This document shows, one piece after another, positions 38,701-46,412 of a DNA stretch of 64,000 nucleotides (position 1 is the stretch's first letter; every line of letters starts with the position of its first letter). The position numbers and the translations under genes are program-made. The notes below the pieces were generated by a model that saw only the letters and a list, made by a program, of their open reading frames with translations, had not been told where the DNA came from and did no database searches. Source of the stretch: UBA11400 sp964473555 (GTDB taxonomy: Bacteria > Bacteroidota > Rhodothermia > Balneolales > HLUCCA01); contig CAYYPL010000003.1 of assembly GCA_964473555.1 (NCBI GenBank), positions 62,001 to 126,000 on the forward strand, given 5' to 3'.

Positions 38701-41313
38701 ACCGGTGATCAGGTGAAATGGAATTTCAACGGTGAGTTGGAATTCATTGGAAGGAACGATTCTCAGGTTAAAATCCGTGGGTACCGTATTGAACTTGATG
38801 AGATCAAACATCAGCTTGACCGAATTGAATCCATCCAGATCTCATACATTCAAGCTCAGAAGGATAACACGGGAGAAAAGCAACTCGTAGCCTACCTGGT
38901 TGAAAAAGAATCCCTATCAGATCATGAAATTCGGGAACATCTCGCCAAAACTCTGCCTGTTTACATGATACCCGGCTTTTTTGTACGGGTAGATGACATT
39001 AAACTCACGATAAATGGGAAAGTAGATGTAAATGCCTTACCTGATCCGTTCAACAAAACCCATGAGTTGGATCCGAATATAGACACCTCAAGTCAGTCTC
39101 GGGCCCAACAGGCATTCATTGAAACCTTATCCCGTTTCCTTCCGGCATTTCCAGTTGACCTCACCCGAACCTTTCTTCAAATCGGTGGCGATTCCATCAA
39201 GGCGATTCAGGTAGCACATCATCTTCAGCAACAAGGTTATGCGATCAAAGCCGGGAAGATCTATGAACACCATACTTTAAGTGAACTGATCGGAATGCTG
39301 GAATTAACCGAACGTGCTGAATTATCCAGACCTGAGATCCTGACTGGCTATGTAGATTGTACACCGATGCAGGAAAAGTTTTTCAATGAGGTACTTGATC
39401 CTGCCCAGAGAAACCTATTTTGGATGCAGGCTGGATTCAGAATAGACCAGTTTATCCCAACTGAAATCATGGAAGAAATCCTCTCTGAAATTACCGGATA
39501 TCACGAAATTTTCCGGATGCGTTTTGCCGGGTTAGATTCAAGGGCCAGAGTAGAAGTCACCCAGGAGCCAAAGATTCAACTGGTTGTGTTAAACAAAGAT
39601 AGCACCTCATTTGAATCGGAGTTAAACAAGTACACGGATCAACTCAAAAAGTATATCCATATTGAATCCGGCCAGATGACGTCGTTTCTTGTGGTGCAGA
39701 GCCCCTATGAAACACACATAACCGCAACATTCCATCACTTGATTATCGACGCAATCAGTTTACGCGTACTCCGAGATCAGTTTCAGTGGTTAACCATCCA
39801 ATTTTTAGACCAAAAGGAATTAAAACTGGATGGAAAGTATATCACGCAACGTGAATGGATCAATGAAATCAAAAAGCTCCAATTGCCAGATATAAATTCT
39901 GATCCGTGGAAGGACTTATTTTTGTCATCGGAAATCCGTTGTGACCGAAACGAACCCATATCGTCATCCATTTGCCTGGATGAGAAACTCACGTATAGGT
40001 TTACGAATGGGTGTAGCATCAGAAAAGAAGCCATCGATTCGGTAATACTTGCGATTTCACTGAAAGCCATCGCAACTTGCCTGAACCTCCCTTCTCTTCG
40101 AGTGGGAATCGAATCACAAGGTAGAAATGCTGGCAATAACCATATAGATATTGGAAGTACGCTGGGTTGGTTCACCCTGGAATATCCCATCAGACTGTCA
40201 TCACACAAAGATATATCTGAAATTCTAAGCGAAATCAAGGAACAAAAACAAGAGGTTACCCGAGACGGACTAACCGCAGTTCTCGCAGAAAACAGCCTCC
40301 GAAGAGGAGGCAAGCAGGTGTTTGCACCAGAGCTGGGTTATAACTTTTTAGGTGAATTTGAACCTGATTCTGTGGAGTCAGGAGCATGGAACTGGGATTC
40401 ATCCTACCTGCCCGATATCACGTATTTCAACCATCAATGGCATCCGATTGAAGTTTCGGCACTGATTGAACAAGGGGAGCTGAAAATCAGGATTCAAAGT
40501 AACACTTCCAGGATGAATCCAGCGCAGATCGAGGAAGCCTTGGCCGCAATTCATGATGAAATTGTAGTGTGGCTTGACCGTGAGTCTGACACCACGTTGC
40601 AAAAACCCGCGTTGATATGCTTTCCATTTGTGGCTTCAAATGCCAGATTCTTCGACACCATTAAGGCTGAATTATCTGACGAGTACCAGGTGATTACACT
40701 GGAGCTTCCTGGTCATGGAGCCAGAATAGATGAAACCCCGGTAAACACGCTCGAGGCGGCCTGCACTGATTTAATCCGACAACTCAATACCCATAGATAC
40801 TTGTCTGACACGTACATCTGGTTAGGACACTCAATGGGTGCCTATGTAGCACTCACGCTGGCTGCCAGATTGGAAAATGATCCTGTTTTGCGTCCCTCAG
40901 GTGTTGTGTTCAGTGATGTGGCTGCACCAGGCCAATTCGAAAAGTGGATTGTTGGCGATCTGTCTGAAGATCAGAAAACGGAATACTACAGGCGACTCGG
41001 TTATGACAAAATAATGGAGTCACTCGATGAAATGAGTAGCAATCATTTTGAGGCGATGATCTCTGCTGATTTAGGTATCGTCCGGCCATTTGTGAATACG
41101 GATCAACCCATAATCACGATCCCATCCAGATTCCTCTACTCCAAACAGGATTCTATTGAAGTTAAAGATCATTGGACTCAAGGATGGCAGCAGTTTTGCA
41201 GTGAAGCAATTCTGTCGTTTGGTTTTGATGGGGGACACATCGACTGGTTGCAAAACAAATCATCGGCGGATCTATTAAAGACTGTTATCCAATCATTTAT
41301 TTCAAGAGGTTAA
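32728..41313 (+). CDS. NRPS 3: C-FkbH-PCP-C-A-PCP-E-TE
   Basis: A 2861-residue terminal synthetase. C1 (5-445) has HHIIMDG at 141. An FkbH-type HAD domain (~455-990) has the nucleophile motif Asp648-Ala-Asp650-Asn-Thr652 followed by LWQGVLGEDG. FkbH proteins take 1,3-bisphosphoglycerate, dephosphorylate it and load a glyceryl group on a carrier; the first third before the DxDxT motif is the usual SGNH-like N-part. PCP Ser1114 (GGNSLMA) is the probable acceptor. Then C2 (HHLITDG, 1299), A (~1610-2110, TSGSTGRPKG at 1771; pocket read as D-A-S-T-V-A-A-V-G-K, similar to Tyr/Phe codes), PCP Ser2156, E (HHLIIDAIS, 2336) and a thioesterase (~2625-2861) with GHSMG Ser2702 and a GGHIDW His. The TE follows E, not a PCP, and resembles type II-like alpha/beta hydrolases. 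The product is probably released here. Confidence 0.94.
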   Translation: MSDKQVKNICGLSPIQEGMYFHYLMNKVNDPYVIQSQYELNGHVDLVRLKETFHVLTERHDCLRTLFMHQKTPDPVQIILKSRETPFVFHDLTGSKDPDEYIHTYLKEDRNKGFDLSRDPLLRIALFKVEEQTFRMVMTLHHIIMDGWSSGIIERELFMIYAGGSFRDEIMKSSPNSFADYIKWLKTQSTAQGIEFFKQKMGAISQFAPFTNGRKKLLGFEEEVYSLIERISGPDTLRIKTLASDLRVTTADLLRTIWSFTVARFTGEKAFTTLHTVSGRPAEMHRSSDMVGMFINAIVQPFLIEDRSIRDVVRHQHELFAESMQWQHLSLSQVAKSLSVSGELSDHLIVMENYPDLGEERSLLEREMGFSFKPLKSEESTNYPVTVQFHVGNTIETRFFMKKCWFTEAEILELKTTFDTVLTEVLKDVFNSVKWITKTGKTTSASTLAKDPVKLFISSNFTDTNLIPYLKWWTDRAGFDASITLADYNTVHQQLSDLQSALFSHPGPKVIMINLSDLARFKSELDGQQLESFLKDALGTMIEPLSRYRGSDPIFFVLTPDNGRADRISEVNLKRIGDEFIASLSDQKAIKIIDLRIVPIGSNDLFDPVTDQMGHVPYTEAGYAYLASQLARNLRAWKHQPFKVIALDADNTLWQGVLGEDGVHGIQITQAHRYLQEFMLKKKGEGFLLTLCTKNNATDVDELFAVRDDMVLKHADFVSIAANWGAKSTNLTALAAELNLGIDSFIFLDDSELEIREVIESQPDVLALQLPEDLNQWKSFLDRIWAFDTYLITEEDRQRTSMYQAEKKRREITESKENNANFVAQLEVRTTFHRLSADTMDRMEQLTQRTNQFNLNGRRFTKSEITRYASTPDHFVYSMSVSDKFGDYGITGALFIKIEGVKIVVDAWMLSCRVLARGVEYHVLRHLCDIASSNAAEKLRFHHRKTEKNIPIQQFLSTDGFVHTQLADTEHISVEIPAQHIPKLPEIGSYEVIQDFKIPERSARAVTDTPKRSLPQSYDVPHVGESNIAYWVYGKVTEAENHPRNSRYVAELTRLRPDLLEESRIHSDSGFRVSIPYQEPLTQTEIRMAAIWKTLLDTDRIGRKHDFFLSGGNSLMATRLASRIYQEFKMEIELGSIFKTPVLSDFCTELDQRSITSRTKITPLETVELEFYPLSPSQERIWRSEQLFESQAGYVLGGMYKILGKFDVKRLQRALKSLTKSHASLRTCFPVIDGVPRQVIKNEIEIDIQKLIELGDISDPDSLNDLFFGKKLDLVNGPLVEIGYAEMSQTEHLLAIKIHHLITDGWSQGILMHDLMHYYTTDEDPEIRTDARFVDFVQWSAIQVREQLDTVSSFWNQELAGELERVTLPYDYIRPGVLKKSPRQFRIDLDKRLMDAVNSFSRKNQLSLYMTMMAGVQLLIQTYTGKRDILIGSPFSGRTHPDVHQTVGFFVNTLPFRLKSDPDTDLKSWLNEIRTKTIKLLEFQHVPLDTIIRDLNISHDQRPPLFDVLLLVQERTFEEHSIPDFEIESVGSEHLGAGYDVVFQVFDSPDGWELAIEYQPELYHERFISMVAEHWKAILLNLTKTPVNQRISQVDSLDNSLRDKLIQLGSGAKKEYRRQTLIDVFKETVQAYPSNTALITEAHASITYFDLDQRTDQLALRLISVGIEPGDNVVVHLGQKSDVIEWMIAILKCRAVYVPVDMETPLTRCAYIADSCKPKLWISDSSEPFLENPLSVSIRSIKELLEIQSIVDTRVLPAAASPDEMAYMIFTSGSTGRPKGVAVHHQGIINMTHSHVRNCDVQDNDRVLCFASISFDASLSEFFMAILPGACMVCPPAKVKKDAIEFVQFMNDLKITVTTLPPVFLASLNQPELPYLKSIVTAGEAARKSDALYFAKTKRYINAYGPTECSVGTNAHIVHVHAEYPNGIPIGRAYDNVQLVVLDESLNLAPFGASGQLAVNGVQVAMGYVNNPELTSRAFIDHPLFPGKTYLTGDQVKWNFNGELEFIGRNDSQVKIRGYRIELDEIKHQLDRIESIQISYIQAQKDNTGEKQLVAYLVEKESLSDHEIREHLAKTLPVYMIPGFFVRVDDIKLTINGKVDVNALPDPFNKTHELDPNIDTSSQSRAQQAFIETLSRFLPAFPVDLTRTFLQIGGDSIKAIQVAHHLQQQGYAIKAGKIYEHHTLSELIGMLELTERAELSRPEILTGYVDCTPMQEKFFNEVLDPAQRNLFWMQAGFRIDQFIPTEIMEEILSEITGYHEIFRMRFAGLDSRARVEVTQEPKIQLVVLNKDSTSFESELNKYTDQLKKYIHIESGQMTSFLVVQSPYETHITATFHHLIIDAISLRVLRDQFQWLTIQFLDQKELKLDGKYITQREWINEIKKLQLPDINSDPWKDLFLSSEIRCDRNEPISSSICLDEKLTYRFTNGCSIRKEAIDSVILAISLKAIATCLNLPSLRVGIESQGRNAGNNHIDIGSTLGWFTLEYPIRLSSHKDISEILSEIKEQKQEVTRDGLTAVLAENSLRRGGKQVFAPELGYNFLGEFEPDSVESGAWNWDSSYLPDITYFNHQWHPIEVSALIEQGELKIRIQSNTSRMNPAQIEEALAAIHDEIVVWLDRESDTTLQKPALICFPFVASNARFFDTIKAELSDEYQVITLELPGHGARIDETPVNTLEAACTDLIRQLNTHRYLSDTYIWLGHSMGAYVALTLAARLENDPVLRPSGVVFSDVAAPGQFEKWIVGDLSEDQKTEYYRRLGYDKIMESLDEMSSNHFEAMISADLGIVRPFVNTDQPIITIPSRFLYSKQDSIEVKDHWTQGWQQFCSEAILSFGFDGGHIDWLQNKSSADLLKTVIQSFISRG

Positions 41314-41379
41314 GCGTATTTTTTAGTATACTCTCGACATCGGTACCATCTGAAACCCTATACAGTAACTGATTAGCTT

Positions 41380-42336
41380 ATGAACCAGGATTTAAAGTAC
41401 GCACTGAGTAAACGTGAACTTAAACGCATGATCGAAAAAGATCCAGCCAGGTTCAAGAATGCGACCAGCCTTGATGCAAGTATTCAGGAATCCGGATCAC
41501 ATATTAGTCCGGAAGTAGTAAAAAAAATCTTTCGCCAACTCGGTATTAAGTATGCCCCGGTTAAATCAATTGCTCACCTGAACATGAGAGGTGGTATCGG
41601 TAAAACCACAGCTTCCCTTAATTTGGCTACCCGAGCGGTTCAGTATGGATTCAAAACATGTCTGGTAGACCTGGATCCACAGGCATCGGCCACGTACGCT
41701 TTATTCCCGGGTATGACAAACGAGCACCTGGTTACTGCCGATATTTGGGAAAATCCGTCTGAATTGTTGAACCAGAGTCTAGTTGAGGTATCCTGGAACT
41801 TATTCTTACTGCCCTCTTCACTTGATAACAGTATACTGGATGATGAATGGGACTCTCCCGAGATTCAACAAAAAGCAGTAAAAAATGTATTGGATGAGCT
41901 GAAAAAACAGGATTTTGATCTGATTGTAGTGGATGCAGCTCCTTCACTGAGCAGCACTGTCATATCAATTATTGCCGCAATCGATCATATTGTTGTTCCT
42001 GTTTACAGTGATCCTTTTTCCGTACGAGGACTGGAGATTTTGTTGAATGAGTCTGAAGAAATTGCAGCTGCGTTCAAACGTCAAGCCCCTGATGTCAGCA
42101 TCCTGTTTGCACAATACGACTCCAGGTTAAAATTATCCGAGTCTGTATACAAATCACTGAAAAAATCATATCCTAAACGATTGCTCAAATCCAGAATCAG
42201 GACCAGCACCGAATTTAGCAAGGCCATTCACAACCAGGAGTCTGTGTTCCGCCGAAATCTCAAACACGTAGCTTCTGTTGATTATGACCAATATGTTCGC
42301 GAATTACTTTCATTACATCTTCCATCTCCATTTTGA
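41380..42336 (+). CDS. ParA/Soj-like ATPase without ParB partner
   Basis: A 318-residue P-loop ATPase of the ParA/MinD group. It has an N-terminal helical extension of ~60 residues and a Walker A loop Arg70-Gly-Gly-Ile-Gly-Lys75-Thr. The A' motif is VDLDPQASATYAL, which ParA proteins use for nucleotide and DNA binding, and Walker B is LIVVDAAPS. The first, signature Lys of deviant Walker A (KGGxxKT) is Arg here. No parB or parS is nearby, so chromosome or plasmid partition is not supported. It starts 66 bp after the last NRPS and overlaps or abuts the second DUF697 gene, suggesting a ParA-DUF697 pair. Orphan ParA proteins position cargo such as chemoreceptor arrays or carboxysomes; a role in positioning the synthetases or exporter is speculative. 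Confidence 0.85.
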   Translation: MNQDLKYALSKRELKRMIEKDPARFKNATSLDASIQESGSHISPEVVKKIFRQLGIKYAPVKSIAHLNMRGGIGKTTASLNLATRAVQYGFKTCLVDLDPQASATYALFPGMTNEHLVTADIWENPSELLNQSLVEVSWNLFLLPSSLDNSILDDEWDSPEIQQKAVKNVLDELKKQDFDLIVVDAAPSLSSTVISIIAAIDHIVVPVYSDPFSVRGLEILLNESEEIAAAFKRQAPDVSILFAQYDSRLKLSESVYKSLKKSYPKRLLKSRIRTSTEFSKAIHNQESVFRRNLKHVASVDYDQYVRELLSLHLPSPF

Positions 42337-42347
42337 TCAACCCAATT

Positions 42348-42884
42348 ATGAGTACCAAAAAGAAGCGAAGCCGACTCTATCAATCCTCTGATGATCAGGT
42401 ACCCATCGTGCACGAATTTGTTTCCACAAAGCCGTTCTCCGAGCATTCGTTCTCGGATGAAACGATGAGCGAAGCCCGCTCAATCATCAAAAAGTATGCC
42501 TACTTTGCTTCAGGTATTGGTGTTGTTCCTTTTCCGGTTGCTGAAGTCGTTACGGTAAACGCTGTACAGTATGCCATGATCCGAAAATTAGCTCTTTGTT
42601 ATGGAATCCCATTCAAGGAGCAACGCATCAAGTCATTGGTGTCCAGCATATTATCTGGTGTGGTTGGAGCCAGTATCATTTACGGACCAGTAACAAGAAC
42701 ATTGACCATGATTACCGGACTTGGGTGGATCTTGGGTACCGGTGTATCCATCGGTGTTTCCGGAGCCATAACGTTGGCATTGGGTAAACTGTTTATAGAC
42801 CACTTCGAGCATGGTGGTAGCTTTCTGGACCTGGATATCGAGGCATCCAAAACCAGACTCCAAACGGAGTTGAACCGTTCATGA
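42348..42884 (+). CDS. DUF697-family protein within the lipopeptide locus
   Basis: A 178-residue protein starting at ATG 42348; an in-frame TTG at 42333 overlaps the ParA stop and is less likely. A charged N-terminal ~45 residues is followed by a DUF697-type core: YFASGIGVVPFPVAEVVTVNAVQYAMI, two Gly-rich hydrophobic stretches, and the ending DHFEHGGSFLDLD. The same ending occurs in the DUF697 protein at 11,280, so the two are paralogues. The gene sits between parA-like and thioesterase genes in the operon. DUF697 domains often associate with membranes and with small GTPases; here the partner may be the ParA-like ATPase. Its function is unknown. Confidence 0.68.
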   Translation: MSTKKKRSRLYQSSDDQVPIVHEFVSTKPFSEHSFSDETMSEARSIIKKYAYFASGIGVVPFPVAEVVTVNAVQYAMIRKLALCYGIPFKEQRIKSLVSSILSGVVGASIIYGPVTRTLTMITGLGWILGTGVSIGVSGAITLALGKLFIDHFEHGGSFLDLDIEASKTRLQTELNRS

Positions 42885-42899
42885 AAGCGTAGCCCGAGC

Positions 42900-43595
42900 A
42901 TGAATCAGTTGTTCTTCCTGCCTTTTGCCGGTGCAACGATTAATTCGTATTTGCCGCTGACACGCGCTTTGTCAGAAGATTTTGAATGTATTCCCATTGA
43001 ACTGCCTGGTCGAGGCTCTCAATTTGGTGATCAGCTCCTTGAATCGGTCTATGATATGGCCGGATTCTGTATCAAACGGATTACTGAAAAACGAAACGAA
43101 GCCAGCTGGGGGATTTTTGGGCATAGTTTGGGAGCCGTTCTGGCCACATTGGTCTGTGGCTCTGAAAAAGTAGCCAACGACCAGCCCGAGTGGATCATAC
43201 TCAGTGGACGTGCTGCTCCTGGAATTCAGGTAACTCACCGACTCAGGCATCAGTTGACCAAGGAGGATCTGTTCCAGGACTTAAAGCAGTTAGGTGGTTT
43301 TGATACGGAGTTATTCAACCACCCTGAACTTCTGAATTTGATTGAACCTGTTTTAAGAGCGGACTTCAAAGCGATTGAGACCTTTGATTTTAATACGGTT
43401 CCGATGCTGAAAGTCCCTATATTGGTGCTCGGCGGATCACTCGATGAAATCAGGAAACACCAGCTTGATGCTTGGAGTGAATGTACCCAATCCACTTGTG
43501 AAACCGTGATACTGGATGGTGGACATTTTTTCATTTTTCAGCATATCAATACCATTGCTCAAATTATTCGGGATAGAAATAGAACGTCAGAATGA
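42900..43595 (+). CDS. Type II thioesterase (editing TE) of the lipopeptide locus
   Basis: A 231-residue alpha/beta hydrolase of the GrsT/SrfAD type. It has FLPFAGATINSY at the N-terminus, ELPGRGSQFG, nucleophile elbow GHSLG with Ser76, and C-terminal DGGHFFIF containing the catalytic His. Such enzymes remove wrong or stalled acyl groups from carrier domains. It lies 15 bp after the DUF697 gene and overlaps the ABC exporter by 4 bp, so it belongs to the biosynthetic operon. It is separate from the thioesterase domain fused to NRPS 3, to which it is similar in type. Confidence 0.92.
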   Translation: MNQLFFLPFAGATINSYLPLTRALSEDFECIPIELPGRGSQFGDQLLESVYDMAGFCIKRITEKRNEASWGIFGHSLGAVLATLVCGSEKVANDQPEWIILSGRAAPGIQVTHRLRHQLTKEDLFQDLKQLGGFDTELFNHPELLNLIEPVLRADFKAIETFDFNTVPMLKVPILVLGGSLDEIRKHQLDAWSECTQSTCETVILDGGHFFIFQHINTIAQIIRDRNRTSE

Positions 43596-45217
43596 ATTTT
43601 TTAGAACTAATTAAGGTGGAATCTGAAGAGGTCATGAACAAAATCATGATCTATGCCACCATTTCGGGTCTTGCCAACGCATCGATTCTTGCCATCATCA
43701 ATCAGGCAGCGGGTACAGTATCGTACAATGAACTAAACTTCAGATACTTACTTATGTTCCTTGTAGCCTTATCGATAAATATCATCACTCAACGATACCT
43801 GTTCGACAAGTCCAGTCAAATTATCGAACAGATTGTCCATGGTATCCGTGTTCGCTTGACCGGAAAAATTCGACGTGCTGAAATGGTTGATCTGGATTCA
43901 ATCGGTCAGGCAAAGATCTACCAGCGATTAACCCAGCAAACATCAGAAATCTCACAATCTGCAGGCGTGATCATTGCTGCCCTGCAATCGGCGATTATGG
44001 TTGCATTTTCGATCATGTATCTTGCCACATTGTCACTTTGGGCTTTCTTCCTGACCATTCTAATTGTTTTTATTGGAATATCCATCTATTTGAATAAAGA
44101 AAAATTTATCATTCAGTTCATTCATAAGACGAATCAGAGTGAGGTAAAACTCTTTGGTGCATTGACCCACTTGATGGATGGGTTCAAGGAAGTAAAGCTC
44201 AGTAAAGACAGAAGTAACGACCTGTCGAATCATATTGCCACTGTGGCTTCCGAGGTACGAGGGCATCGAATTCAGACTGAGCGACTTTACAACTGGAACT
44301 ATATTTTCGCTCAATCATTTTTTTATGTCCTGGTTGCCGTAATGGTATTTATTTTGCCCCGATTTATTGAAGTATATGCCGATAGTGTGACTGAAATAGC
44401 AGCCGTAATTCTATTCATCATTGGACCATTATCCACTGTGGTATCGGGATTTCCAGCCTACACCAAGGCGAATATTGCTGTGCTGGACATCAATGAGCTG
44501 GAAAAGAATCTGGACCACCTGAACGGCAGATCACATCGTTTTGATGAGAGTATTGCCAAACGAGTTTCCCAATTCAAAACCATCCAGCTTGTAGGGGTTA
44601 CATTTTCATACTATGACGCACAAAAAGACGCCCTTTTCAAGACCGGCCCAATTGACTTATCCATCAAGAAAGGGGAGACTTTATTCGTCGTTGGTGGTAA
44701 TGGAAGTGGCAAATCTACATTGTTAAAGCTACTGACTGGATTATACACCCCTGAAAGTGGGAACATTGTTGTTGATGGTGTCCCCGTAACGGCAGAGCAT
44801 GTTCAGGAATACAGAGAACTTTTTTCAGCAATATTCTCTGACTTTCATTTGTTTGACCGTCTTTATGGACTCAGGGATTGGACCACTGATCAGATTGAAT
44901 CGTACATTCGAGAATTTCAACTTGAAGAAAAGACCAAGTTTGTCGATGGAAAATTCACAAATCTGAACCTGTCAACGGGTCAAAAGAAACGGATAGCGAT
45001 GATTGTAGCCCTACTCGAGAACCGGCCTATATGTGTCTTCGATGAGTGGGCAGCCGATCAGGATCCAGAATTCCGTCGTTACTTTTATTACGATTTAATT
45101 CCAAAGCTTAAACTTTCAGGGAAAACCATTTTGATTGTATCTCACGACGACCAGTATTTCAACACCGCTGATCGTATTTTGAAAATGGACTATGGTAAAC
45201 TCTCCAACTACTCCTGA
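43592..45217 (+). CDS. Cyclic-peptide-type ABC exporter (SyrD/PvdE/YojI family)
   Basis: A 541-residue half-transporter with an N-terminal six-helix membrane domain (~20-300) and a C-terminal ATPase. Walker A is GGNGSGKST with Lys374, the signature region is NLSTGQKKRIAM, and Walker B is ICVFDEWAADQDPEF followed by the SHDD switch. The DEWAADQDP form and the overall length match exporters linked to NRPS products such as syringomycin and pyoverdine. A cytoplasm-to-periplasm transport step for the finished lipopeptide, or for a precursor matured in the periplasm, is the natural inference. It is translationally coupled to the type II thioesterase gene. Confidence 0.92.
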   Translation: MNFLELIKVESEEVMNKIMIYATISGLANASILAIINQAAGTVSYNELNFRYLLMFLVALSINIITQRYLFDKSSQIIEQIVHGIRVRLTGKIRRAEMVDLDSIGQAKIYQRLTQQTSEISQSAGVIIAALQSAIMVAFSIMYLATLSLWAFFLTILIVFIGISIYLNKEKFIIQFIHKTNQSEVKLFGALTHLMDGFKEVKLSKDRSNDLSNHIATVASEVRGHRIQTERLYNWNYIFAQSFFYVLVAVMVFILPRFIEVYADSVTEIAAVILFIIGPLSTVVSGFPAYTKANIAVLDINELEKNLDHLNGRSHRFDESIAKRVSQFKTIQLVGVTFSYYDAQKDALFKTGPIDLSIKKGETLFVVGGNGSGKSTLLKLLTGLYTPESGNIVVDGVPVTAEHVQEYRELFSAIFSDFHLFDRLYGLRDWTTDQIESYIREFQLEEKTKFVDGKFTNLNLSTGQKKRIAMIVALLENRPICVFDEWAADQDPEFRRYFYYDLIPKLKLSGKTILIVSHDDQYFNTADRILKMDYGKLSNYS

Positions 45218-45219
45218 TT

Positions 45220-46401
45220 ATGGATAACATTTCATCCTTACTTCGATCCCCCGTTTTTTCGATCACAGTCATCATTGTGTTGATCCTTCTGTTTGCCTGG
45301 TATCAAAATCCTGGTTTTTATGCTGAAGTCAGGGATAATTACCTGACGACTAAAGAAGTAACCGAGCGGTCGGATACTTTATTCCTGTATACGTTTCCAA
45401 ATTACTTTACAGAGACGATCATCAACCGATTCGAAAATCAATTCAATGTTGAGGTGGATATTACTTACTACGAGTCGAACGAAGAGATGATCGAACAGCT
45501 TCGAGTTGGTAAAATGGCTGATATTATTGTCCCCACCGATTATGCTATCGCATTTTTAGCGGGTGAAAACTTCCTGGAACCCATGAATCGCAGCCTCTTG
45601 CCTAATTACAAGTTCCTGGATGGCCGATTCCGAGAAATGGATTACGATTATGCCAACATGTTTTCTATTCCTTATTTCTGGGGATCTGTAGGCATCACCT
45701 ATAATCAAAACTACGTGATGGGTCTGCCACTTAGCTGGTCAACCATTTTGGATCCAGATCAGGTTGCCAACCTGAGAAACCGAATTTCGATACTTGATGA
45801 TATGCGGATGACCATCGGCATATCACTCATTTCTCTGGGATACAATCCAAATACAACCAATGAGACTGAAATTGCCGAAGCAACTGATCGTCTCCTGAAA
45901 ACACTACCCTATCTCAGATCGATCACGAGCGAAAGTCTGGAAGAGGAGCTGATCAACGAAGAAGTGGTTCTTGGTATGAACTGGAGTGGTAGCTCCGCCA
46001 AAGGGGCCAACATCAACCGCGACTTGAGATTCATTCTTCCAGCGGAAGGATCCATCTTTTTTGTCGACAACCTGGCAATTCCCATCAATTCCACCGGGAA
46101 AAAACTGGCCTTCCAGTTTATCAATTATTTGTTGGATCCGATGGTTGCGGCCCAACTAACCAATGAGAATTTCTTTGCTAATCCGGTTACCTATTCCAGA
46201 AGATATATCAATCGACTAATCTTGAAGGGTCCAGCGTACAAAAATCCGTTCTTATCCAAGAATATCTACATCATTGAAGATGTGGGTGAAGCAACATCAC
46301 TTTATCAAAAATATTGGAGCACCTTCAAAGATTCGGCAAATACACTGCTTAAAGATGAGATAAGGATAGAAAGAGCAGAAGAGCGCATCTTACTTTTCTG
46401 A
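45220..46401 (+). CDS. Membrane-anchored PotD-like extracellular solute-binding protein
   Basis: A 393-residue protein with one N-terminal transmembrane segment (~13-32, no lipobox) and a periplasmic bacterial solute-binding fold of the PotD/spermidine type. Visible are LFLYTFPNYFTETIINRFENQFNVEVDITYY, VGKMADIIVPTDYAI, IPYFWGSVGITYN and a late AQLTNENFFANPVT that corresponds to the hinge and C-terminal lobe. No PotA, PotB or PotC genes are near. It starts 2 bp after the ABC exporter stop, so it may present a ligand to, or accept product from, that exporter. It could also sense or import an amine precursor with a permease encoded elsewhere. The stop is 11 bp from the convergent SPFH gene, with no terminator visible. 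Confidence 0.8.
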   Translation: MDNISSLLRSPVFSITVIIVLILLFAWYQNPGFYAEVRDNYLTTKEVTERSDTLFLYTFPNYFTETIINRFENQFNVEVDITYYESNEEMIEQLRVGKMADIIVPTDYAIAFLAGENFLEPMNRSLLPNYKFLDGRFREMDYDYANMFSIPYFWGSVGITYNQNYVMGLPLSWSTILDPDQVANLRNRISILDDMRMTIGISLISLGYNPNTTNETEIAEATDRLLKTLPYLRSITSESLEEELINEEVVLGMNWSGSSAKGANINRDLRFILPAEGSIFFVDNLAIPINSTGKKLAFQFINYLLDPMVAAQLTNENFFANPVTYSRRYINRLILKGPAYKNPFLSKNIYIIEDVGEATSLYQKYWSTFKDSANTLLKDEIRIERAEERILLF

Positions 46402-46412
46402 TTCATCTTCCT

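Noticed and set aside
39783..40313. 176-codon minus-strand open frame inside NRPS 3
   Set aside because: It is antisense to the E domain and Ser/Arg-rich, with no recognisable domain; a shadow ORF.
41380..42336. ParA as evidence for a plasmid or integrated element with a partition locus
   Set aside because: No parB, parS-like repeats, replication gene, integrase or attachment repeats were found nearby, and the Walker A is atypical.
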